DNA from: JAYVJH01 sp043777595 | GTDB lineage: Bacteria > Bacteroidota > Bacteroidia > Cytophagales > Spirosomataceae | Length of the DNA stretch: 38,800 nt | Direction: 5' to 3' | Assembly: GCA_043777595.1 (NCBI GenBank) | Contig: JAYWHT010000072.1 | Coordinates: 1 to 38,800, forward strand | Part shown: positions 33,423 through 38,800 of the stretch, piece by piece | Numbering within the stretch: the stretch's first letter is position 1 | Layout: every line of letters starts with the position of its first letter | The notes under the pieces: model-generated | What the model saw: only the letters and a program-made list of their open reading frames with translations | Databases searched by the model: none | What the model was told of the DNA's origin: nothing | Program-made: the position numbers and the translations under genes

Positions 33423-34886
33423 ATGCGTTTCGACTCTCTTCAATTTATTCTGTTTTTTATCGTCATCACGCTGGCTTATTATAGCCTGCGCCGAGGGCGT
33501 TGGCTACTGCTACTATTGGCAAGTTGCTATTTTTACATGGTTTTTAAGCCTGTCTATATTCTGATTTTGTTTTTGACAATCGTCATCGACTATTTTGCGG
33601 GTATCTGGATAGAGCAAGCCCAAGGCCCCAAACGTAAGTGGCTGCTGGTGTTGAGTATCATAACCAATGTCGGTATTTTGGCGGTTTTCAAATATTTCGA
33701 TTTCTTTTCGGTCAATTTCAACGGCTTGGTTTATAAGTTTGGAATTGACTTGCAGCTACCGCTTTTGAAACAACTAAACCCCGATTTGATTTTGCCCATT
33801 GGCCTGTCGTTCCATACTTTTCAGGCCATGAGCTATACCATTGAAGTTTATCGGGGCAATCAAAAATCGGAACGACATTTTGGAATTTACGCCCTCTACG
33901 TGATGTTTTATCCACAGTTGGTAGCTGGGCCAATCGAGCGGCCACAAAATGTGCTGTGGCAGTTTCATAAATATTTTGAATATAATTTTGAGAACGTCAA
34001 GGCAGGACTGATGCTTATGGCTTTTGGTTTTTTCAAGAAAGTAGTCATCGCCGACCGCCTCGCCATGATGCAAGGCCCTGCCTACTCAGACCCACAACAC
34101 CACAACGGCCTGACGCTGCTGGTGGCTACGTTTTTTTATACATTTCGTATTTATTGCGACTTTTCGGGCTATTCAGACATCGCTCTTGGTGCGGCTCGGG
34201 TGATGGGCTTCAAGCTCATGGACAATTTTAATACGCCCTACGCCTCAGCCTCGATTGCAGAGTTTTGGGGCCGTTGGCATATTTCGCTTTCGACATGGTT
34301 TAGAGACTATTTGTATATACCCATGGGCGGCAACAAACGGGGCGAAGGCCGAGCGTACTTCAATCGTATGTTTGTGTTTTTGGTCAGTGGTCTGTGGCAT
34401 GGTGCCAGTTGGAACTTCGTAATTTGGGGTGGCTTACACGGTTTTTATTTACTAATGGCCTCAGTCAGAGATAAATATCTTAAAATACCACCGACACCAT
34501 CGCTTGGAGCAATTGTGTCGGCAAATAAAACTGACACAACCAAAAATGCACTCTACACAGGTCTGCAAGTAGCTTTTACTTTTGTGTTGGTCATGCTCAC
34601 TTGGGTGTTTTTTGCAGTTGGCAATGGCAGTGTTAGAAACTCGTTTTTGATACTCAAAAAAATAGCGATGCTCTCTTTCACCGACCCAATACAGTCTAAA
34701 CTCAACGCCGTAGAGATGTGGTTTAGTATGGCTTTGATTTTGTTTTTGGTCTTAAAAGAAAAATATGTATTGCAGATTCCAACCAAAAACACAGCTTGGT
34801 TTTGGGTTTTGTTTACGGTAATAATTTCGGTCAATTATTTTTTCGGGGTTTTTAATTCCAATCAATTTATTTATTTTCAATTTTAA
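33423..34886 (+). CDS. MBOAT family O-acyltransferase (AlgI/DltB-like)
   Basis: Polytopic membrane protein of 487 residues that should transfer acyl groups across the inner membrane to an exported glycan or similar acceptor. The MBOAT core includes FWGRWHISLSTWFRDYLYIP and the catalytic His326 in SGLWHGASWNF. At least nine hydrophobic segments are visible. These proteins usually act with a DltD/AlgJ/AlgX-type SGNH partner, but none follows here; ispE is next, so the partner must be elsewhere or absent. The acceptor is unknown. Confidence 0.93.
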   Translation: MRFDSLQFILFFIVITLAYYSLRRGRWLLLLLASCYFYMVFKPVYILILFLTIVIDYFAGIWIEQAQGPKRKWLLVLSIITNVGILAVFKYFDFFSVNFNGLVYKFGIDLQLPLLKQLNPDLILPIGLSFHTFQAMSYTIEVYRGNQKSERHFGIYALYVMFYPQLVAGPIERPQNVLWQFHKYFEYNFENVKAGLMLMAFGFFKKVVIADRLAMMQGPAYSDPQHHNGLTLLVATFFYTFRIYCDFSGYSDIALGAARVMGFKLMDNFNTPYASASIAEFWGRWHISLSTWFRDYLYIPMGGNKRGEGRAYFNRMFVFLVSGLWHGASWNFVIWGGLHGFYLLMASVRDKYLKIPPTPSLGAIVSANKTDTTKNALYTGLQVAFTFVLVMLTWVFFAVGNGSVRNSFLILKKIAMLSFTDPIQSKLNAVEMWFSMALILFLVLKEKYVLQIPTKNTAWFWVLFTVIISVNYFFGVFNSNQFIYFQF

Positions 34887-34902
34887 AATATAGTCGTGTG
34901 TT

Positions 34903-34961
34903 TTTGGTCTTGGATTGTGAGTAAAAAATGTCTGCAAAGCAGGCAAAGACCCAAGACCAAA
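34903..34961. repeat. Inverted repeat in the MBOAT-ispE gap
   Basis: TTTGGTCTTGG (34903-34913) and CCAAGACCAAA (34951-34961) are perfectly complementary over 11 bases with a 37-base loop that itself holds CTGCAAAGCAG. A further CCCAAGACCC lies at 34971-34980, directly before the ispE ATG, so pairing could change access to the ispE start. No U-run follows. Confidence 0.45.
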
Positions 34962-34980
34962 GATCCAAAACCCAAGACCC

Positions 34981-35787
34981 ATGATAACTTTTGCCAATGC
35001 CAAAATAAATATCGGCTTGCAGATAATCCAGAAACGGACAGACGGCTTCCATGATATTGCTTCATGCTTTTATCCTGTTGGCTGGGCTGATGTGTTGGAG
35101 GTCGTTGAGGCAGAGCATTTTAGTTTTTCTTCATCGGGCATAGCCATTCCGGGCGATGTGGCGGGTAATCTGTGTGTCAAGGCATACGACTTGCTCAAAG
35201 CCGATTTTGACCTGCCGCCCGTAGCTATGCACTTACTCAAAAACGTACCGATAGGCGCAGGAATGGGCGGAGGCTCTGCCGATGCGGCCTTTGCCTTGAA
35301 ATTATTGAACGATAAATTTGAACTAAACATAAGCACCGAAAACCTTGAAAACTACGCTCGACGATTGGGCAGCGATTGTGCTTTTTTTATTCAAAACCGC
35401 CCAATGTATTGCTTCGACAAAGGTGATCAATTTGCTGATATTGAGATAGATATAAAAGGTAAATACCTGGCGTTGGTTTATCCAAATTTACATATTTCTA
35501 CAGCCGAAGCATACGGCGGTGTGAAGCCTCAACAACCTAAAATAGACCTGCAAGATGCCCTAAAATTGCCCATTAGCGACTGGAAAGATTGTATAGAAAA
35601 CGACTTTGAAACTGCACTTTTTGAAAAATATGCTGTTCTGCCCCAAATCAAAAAGCAACTCTACGAGCAAGGCGCAAGCTATGCCAGCATGACAGGCTCA
35701 GGCTCAACACTGTTCGGTATTTTTGAATCTGAACCCACGCTACCAAACAATTACGATAATTATGTGGTTTGGAAAGGACAGATTTAG
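34981..35787 (+). CDS. ispE: 4-diphosphocytidyl-2-C-methyl-D-erythritol kinase
   Basis: GHMP kinase of the methylerythritol phosphate isoprenoid pathway. The 268-residue protein has the substrate motif NAKINIGL near the start (residues 6-13), the ATP loop VPIGAGMGGGSADAA at about 85-99, and the C-terminal MTGSGSTLFGIF loop. Slightly shorter than the enteric enzyme, normal for the phylum. The start is the ATG immediately after a CCCAAGACCC repeat. Confidence 0.95.
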   Translation: MITFANAKINIGLQIIQKRTDGFHDIASCFYPVGWADVLEVVEAEHFSFSSSGIAIPGDVAGNLCVKAYDLLKADFDLPPVAMHLLKNVPIGAGMGGGSADAAFALKLLNDKFELNISTENLENYARRLGSDCAFFIQNRPMYCFDKGDQFADIEIDIKGKYLALVYPNLHISTAEAYGGVKPQQPKIDLQDALKLPISDWKDCIENDFETALFEKYAVLPQIKKQLYEQGASYASMTGSGSTLFGIFESEPTLPNNYDNYVVWKGQI

Positions 35788-35834
35788 TGAAAAGTGAGAA
35801 ACTAAAAGTGAAAAACTATTGACAATTCTTGACC

Positions 35835-35854
35835 ATTCTTGATAAAGAATTTTT
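35835..35854 (+). terminator. Small hairpin with T-tail before the oxidase subunit gene
   Basis: ATTCTT and AAGAAT pair over a 4-base loop and are followed by TTTT, directly before the ATG at 35855. The stem repeats part of an upstream ATTCTTGACC word. It could end ispE transcripts or affect translation of the next gene. Confidence 0.35.
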
Positions 35855-36451
35855 ATGACAAAAAACAACCCCCTGACCAAACGCCGAGAGCCATTTAATT
35901 TTTTGTTGTGGCTCGGCATTACGAGTAGCGCATTGATTTTTACGGTCTTGATTGCGATTTATATGTTGCGAAAATCTGCCCCAAACTGGGTAAGTGTGCC
36001 GTTGCCATCGTTGTTTTTGATAAGTACAGCCGCCATTGTCGTCAGTAGCGTTACGCTTCACTGGGCCAATAAATCATTCAAAATCGACCAATTTATTAAA
36101 TATCGAGCTTTGATGGCATGTACGCTGGGCTTGGGTGTGACGTTTATAATCTTGCAACTATTTGGCTGGCAGCAGCTTATATCTGGCGGTGTTTCGATGA
36201 GCAATAATCCTTCGGCGGGTTTTATTTATGTACTGTCGGGGTTGCATATTTTGCATATTTTGGGCGGAGTGGTTGCATTAGGTTGGGCGGTTGTGGAGTC
36301 GCTCAAAAACTACACTTATGTCGATGCCTTTGTGTATAGTGTCAATCCGCCCAATCAACTCAAAATCAAGCTCATAACACTCTACTGGCATTTTGTAGAT
36401 GTGCTATGGCTCATTTTGTTTGCTTTTTTGGTCTATCAGCACGGGGTTTGA
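35855..36451 (+). CDS. Heme-copper oxidase subunit III-like protein
   Basis: Integral membrane protein of 198 residues with five hydrophobic segments, as in bacterial five-helix cytochrome oxidase subunit III. Family marks are GLHILHILGG (about 129-138) and YWHFVDVLWLILFAFL near the C-terminus. It is the short form lacking the two N-terminal helices of the mitochondrial type. No other oxidase subunit adjoins it, so it may serve a terminal oxidase encoded elsewhere. It converges on the Fic gene with a 29-base gap. Confidence 0.9.
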   Translation: MTKNNPLTKRREPFNFLLWLGITSSALIFTVLIAIYMLRKSAPNWVSVPLPSLFLISTAAIVVSSVTLHWANKSFKIDQFIKYRALMACTLGLGVTFIILQLFGWQQLISGGVSMSNNPSAGFIYVLSGLHILHILGGVVALGWAVVESLKNYTYVDAFVYSVNPPNQLKIKLITLYWHFVDVLWLILFAFLVYQHGV

Positions 36452-36480
36452 GTGGCATAGCTTCGTTACCGCCTTCTTTT

Positions 36481-37497
36481 TTATGAGTATATTTTCCAAT
36501 AACCTGTTTTGTCGCTTCCGATGCGTTCCAGCTTGTTATTATTTTTTAGTTCTTTTATTTTTCGCCTTACAGTACTTACACTCATCTGCAATCGTTCACC
36601 AATTTCAGTTGCTGTTATTTTATTGTTTTCTTTGATGAGTGCAAATACAGTGTCATTTACAGTGTCATTCGGCGACTTTACAGTGTCAGAATAATGAATA
36701 TGCATGACTCTGTTTTTCAAAGCGTGTTTTTCATCAAGTAATAGATTTTCAAAAAAACGTAATAAAAATTCATTTGTATTATAAACGTCTTTTTTAAAAT
36801 TTTTGTAATTATATCTTACCAATCCATTCCGAAAATACCAAGAATGTTGCTCGAACAATTCGTTGTTTACGTTAAAGCCAAAGGTACGCAAGTATTTTAT
36901 CAGAAAAATAGCTGTTGTTCGGGTGTTGCCTTCTCCAAAAACGTGTATTTGCCATAAGTAAGAAATAAAATAGGCGATGTATTCTGTGGCTTCTTGTTGG
37001 CTTAATCCTTTATAACTAAACTTTTTTTCTTGTTCAAAATCATACTCTAACGTTGCTTTTAAACTCTCTGCACTACCATACAAAATTGTTTCGCCATCGA
37101 GTACCCATTCTTGTTTGCTAATGTTGTAATCCCGTATTTTTCCTGCAAATCTATAAATACCCTGAAACAGCCTGCGATTTATAGAAAGGTATTCGGCTGG
37201 TGAAAACGTAAAGATTTGTTCGCCCAAAATGGCTACAATTCGTGCCGAAACCTTATCAGCTTCTTCGGTTCGGTCTTCGGCTGCTTTGCTGGGGTGTTGT
37301 TGGTAGTAAAGGTCTATGCGTTGAGTTACTTCTTCAATGCTAATATAACCCTCAATATTTTGTTTTGCAGTAGCAATCAGAAATTCAGAGGGCTTTAAGC
37401 CATCTACTTGTTGCAATCCAATGGCTGTTTTCCAATCCTTTACTTTTTCTGCTTGTTTAGGTTCGCCTTGTCTTAAATATTCTTCAAAATTTTCCAT
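36481..37497 (-). CDS. Fic domain protein with VbhA-like inhibitory motif and winged helix
   Basis: 338-residue predicted nucleotidyl (AMP) transferase. The catalytic Fic motif is HVFGEGNTR (185-193), keeping His, Phe, Glu, Gly-Asn and Arg of the HxFx[DE]GNxxR consensus. The N-terminal segment TAKQNIEGYISIEEVTQRI (Glu49-Gly50) resembles the inhibitory helix of VbhA-type antitoxins, here fused to the enzyme. The last 70 residues form a winged helix-turn-helix (ITATEIGERLQMSVSTVRRKI), suggesting DNA binding and autoregulation. A TTG lies six bases upstream; the ATG at 37497 is preferred. It sits downstream of the specificity-subunit fragment. Confidence 0.9.
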   Translation of the reverse strand: MENFEEYLRQGEPKQAEKVKDWKTAIGLQQVDGLKPSEFLIATAKQNIEGYISIEEVTQRIDLYYQQHPSKAAEDRTEEADKVSARIVAILGEQIFTFSPAEYLSINRRLFQGIYRFAGKIRDYNISKQEWVLDGETILYGSAESLKATLEYDFEQEKKFSYKGLSQQEATEYIAYFISYLWQIHVFGEGNTRTTAIFLIKYLRTFGFNVNNELFEQHSWYFRNGLVRYNYKNFKKDVYNTNEFLLRFFENLLLDEKHALKNRVMHIHYSDTVKSPNDTVNDTVFALIKENNKITATEIGERLQMSVSTVRRKIKELKNNNKLERIGSDKTGYWKIYS

Positions 37498-37505
37498 TGA
37501 CAAAT

Positions 37506-37595
37506 TTATTTTTTCGTTGCCACCACTTTCCCATCTACATACAATACCAAATCTTTGATAACCAATTTTTGAATCGCTGAAATAAAGGTTTCCAT
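37506..37595 (-). pseudogene. 3' fragment of a restriction specificity subunit gene
   Basis: A 29-residue frame, METFISAIQKLVIKDLVLYV then DGKVVATKK, nearly repeats residues 89 onward of the truncated specificity subunit at 38337-38714 until the two diverge after DGK. The DNA of 37529-37595 matches 38385-38451 at about 63 of 67 bases by eye. It lacks everything upstream, so it is a leftover 3' end. It stops 9 bases before the Fic ATG. Confidence 0.8.
37529..37595 (-). repeat. 67-bp direct repeat, copy 1 (specificity gene 3' end)
   Basis: Direct-repeat partner of 38385-38451, about 94 percent identical by eye. The two copies flank the 50-residue ORF and the zeta-like gene. Confidence 0.85.
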
Positions 37596-37616
37596 ATGCA
37601 AAATTGCAACTACACT

Positions 37617-37769
37617 TTACTTAGGATTTATTTTAACGATTTTATCATTTTGCAAAATAACTATTTTGCTGTTTTTGCTTTTTTTATATATTAGAAGGTT
37701 TTGGTATGTTTTTTCAAGACCTTTTAATATTTTATTTCTTTCTTCAATTTGAATTTCAAGCGTTGTCAT
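37617..37769 (-). CDS. 50-residue ORF, possible antitoxin to the zeta-like protein
   Basis: Short frame on the minus strand with ATG at 37769 and TAA at 37617-37619: an acidic helical start (MTTLEIQIEERNKILKGLEK), then a basic YKKSKNSKIVILQNDKIVKI tail. Its start overlaps the end of the zeta-like gene by 14 bases, so it is probably translationally coupled. I recall similar small proteins beside such genes in Bacteroidota but no named family. By position it could be an antitoxin or regulator; helical antitoxins of this size are common. Confidence 0.65.
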   Translation of the reverse strand: MTTLEIQIEERNKILKGLEKTYQNLLIYKKSKNSKIVILQNDKIVKINPK

Positions 37770-38340
37770 AGTGATTTTTTAAAAGATTAAATTTTTCTTC
37801 ATTTATTAGGTTCAATAATCCATCTATCTGTTTTTCGGCTAAAAACTCATGCCGCCCTTCAGAGTTGTCAAACAGTAAAGCTCCATCAACGATGGGTAGA
37901 TAAATTTCGAATAAATTTTTAATTCCTCTGCTGTACCTTCTTTCTATAACTTCTGGTTGTATGTTGTGCCCTCCCTCCGAAACTCTTATTTTTACACGTT
38001 CTTTGGCTAATTTAACGTTTTGTAGCCAAAAAAACAACAAGGTTACTTGGAAGCCCTTTTCTTTGGCTTCAATGATTTTGTTTTTGTAGCTTTTGGTTGC
38101 CAATGTTGTTTCAAAAGCAAAATTTTCGTTTCCCAAAAGTAATTCATTTATTCTATTGAGCATTATTCTTCCTGCTTCAAAAGAGACTTTCTCTGGCTGA
38201 AAAGGGGATAAACCTTTTGCAATTTCATCAGCATTTACAAATTCTTTACAGTTTAATATTTCGGGCAAAATCGTAAATGAAGCCGTTGTTTTTCCTGCTC
38301 CGTTGCAACCTGCAATGATATAAAGTTTCTTATTTTTCAT
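37756..38340 (-). CDS. Zeta-toxin-like P-loop kinase
   Basis: 194-residue ATPase/kinase of the zeta-toxin family, whose members phosphorylate UDP-activated amino sugars of peptidoglycan precursors. Walker A is GCNGAGKTT (11-19), followed by FVNADEIAKGL and FAFETTLATK, the usual substrate-side blocks, and the RVKIRVSEGGHNIQPEVIERRY lid. The start overlaps the stop of the truncated specificity gene (ATGA) and its end overlaps the 50-residue ORF, so all three are coupled. Toxicity is not proven; some family members are plain AAA kinases. No classical epsilon antitoxin is seen. Confidence 0.88.
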   Translation of the reverse strand: MKNKKLYIIAGCNGAGKTTASFTILPEILNCKEFVNADEIAKGLSPFQPEKVSFEAGRIMLNRINELLLGNENFAFETTLATKSYKNKIIEAKEKGFQVTLLFFWLQNVKLAKERVKIRVSEGGHNIQPEVIERRYSRGIKNLFEIYLPIVDGALLFDNSEGRHEFLAEKQIDGLLNLINEEKFNLLKNHYDNA

Positions 38341-38714
38341 GCTTGCAAAATTGATATTTCATCACACTTTGTAGCCCTAATCTTCCCATCTACATACAAA
38401 ACCAAATCTTTGATAACCAGCTTTTGAATAGCAGAAATAAAGGTTTCCATTAGGGCGTAGTGGGGCTGGTTGTTGTGGGCTGGAAGTTGTATTTTAGTAT
38501 TATTCATTGCAACTCGGTTAAACTTTGTACCATAATCATATTGTTTTGAAGTTGAAACTCTACTTGCAGAAATTATAAAATTTGCAATGACTTTATTGAA
38601 TGGCTCAAATTTTGGTACTAAATGTTGTATGTGTGAATAACCAATAAAATCGTTTTCTTGATAAAACATTGTATCTGCCCCCAATGTTGTATCAGAACAC
38701 GTTAAGTAGGTCAT
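38337..38714 (-). pseudogene. 5'-truncated restriction specificity subunit (S-like)
   Basis: A 125-residue frame resembling the C-terminal target-recognition half of restriction specificity subunits: GADTMFYQENDFIGYSHIQH, then FNKVIANFIISASRVST, YDYGTKFNRVAMNNTKIQLP and a METFISAIQKLVI tail. The N-terminal half is missing. A stop codon lies in frame a few codons upstream of the ATG, and a likely transposase gene begins 36 bases away on the other strand, so insertion probably removed the 5' part. Its last codons run into the zeta-like gene. Confidence 0.75.
38385..38451 (-). repeat. 67-bp direct repeat, copy 2 (inside the specificity gene)
   Basis: Matches 37529-37595 in the same orientation with about four differences by eye. 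It codes for the conserved METFISAIQKLVIKD end of the specificity protein. Confidence 0.85.
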
Positions 38715-38737
38715 TATAATTAGTTTAGATTATTTTG

Positions 38738-38745
38738 TAATTTTG
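38738..38745 (+). promoter_or_regulatory. Possible -7 element of the edge ORF
   Basis: TAATTTTG matches TAnnTTTG and ends 4 bases before the ATG at 38750. If used, the transcript would be nearly leaderless. It could equally be chance in AT-rich sequence. Confidence 0.35.
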
Positions 38746-38749
38746 TCGC

Positions 38750-38800
38750 ATGGGACGAGTAAACACACCAATATTAGATACAGCGGCTAAAAATGCCTTA
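38750..38800 (+). CDS. 5' end of a probable IS630-type transposase (cut by window edge)
   Basis: Seventeen codons are visible (MGRVNTPILDTAAKNAL) before the window ends. The start resembles IS630-family transposases from Bacteroidota as I remember them, but so short a segment gives weak support. It is divergent from the truncated specificity gene, consistent with an insertion that split that gene. The element's terminal repeats cannot be defined from one side. Confidence 0.45.
   Translation, partial: MGRVNTPILDTAAKNAL

Overview
The window reads as a chromosomal segment of a Bacteroidota bacterium, most likely order Cytophagales (Spirosomaceae/Cytophagaceae-like). The grounds are a PorX-type type IX secretion regulator, an S46 dipeptidyl-peptidase, a TonB-dependent receptor with an N-terminal carboxypeptidase-like domain, an aconitase of mitochondrial type, and promoters of the TTTG/TAnnTTTG kind. 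The genus assignment is inference. Most of the window is densely packed housekeeping DNA; several AT-richer islands carry defence, toxin-antitoxin and DNA-modification genes.

Layout. 1-3.9 kb: tRNA-Ser(GCU), rpiB, a LOG-family protein, porX and a DeoR-type repressor. 3.9-5.7 kb: accessory island with an orphan MT-A70 methyltransferase and an overlapping HEPN/unknown gene pair under a clear promoter. 5.7-10.1 kb: aconitase, a 36-base palindromic terminator, an 89-bp dispersed repeat and recQ. 10.3-15.6 kb (minus): 5'(3')-deoxyribonucleotidase, purM, a 907-residue membrane-anchored unknown and a family-2 glycosyltransferase. 15.8-19.8 kb: pheA, a long XRE-type regulator overlapping aroK, and an alpha/beta-hydrolase fold protein that lacks its nucleophile. 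19.9-23.4 kb (minus): a small ORF, an alpha/beta hydrolase and a TonB-dependent receptor in overlapping order. 23.5-26.1 kb: divergent LuxR-type response regulator and TPR sensor kinase. 26.1-27.9 kb: second copy of the 89-bp repeat, trpD, and the decayed remains of a xisH-xisI pair. 27.9-30.1 kb: S46 peptidase with a DPP7-like specificity residue.

30.2-33.2 kb is the most system-like block: an EcoRI-family adenine methyltransferase, a DinD homologue and a DUF262-HNH nuclease, all on the plus strand with a 4-base overlap between the last two. I read it as a candidate restriction-modification or modification-sensing defence operon. 33.2-36.5 kb: a small conserved protein, an MBOAT acyltransferase, ispE and a cytochrome oxidase subunit III-like protein.

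36.5-38.8 kb (mostly minus) is a remodelled defence locus: a 5'-truncated restriction specificity subunit, a zeta-toxin-like kinase, a 50-residue ORF, a second copy of the specificity-subunit 3' end, and a Fic protein with a VbhA-like inhibitory motif. The zeta/50-aa pair sits between two ~67-bp direct repeats made of specificity-gene 3' sequence, which suggests cassette insertion that regenerated the host gene end. At the right edge a plus-strand ORF resembling an IS630-type transposase start abuts the truncated specificity gene.
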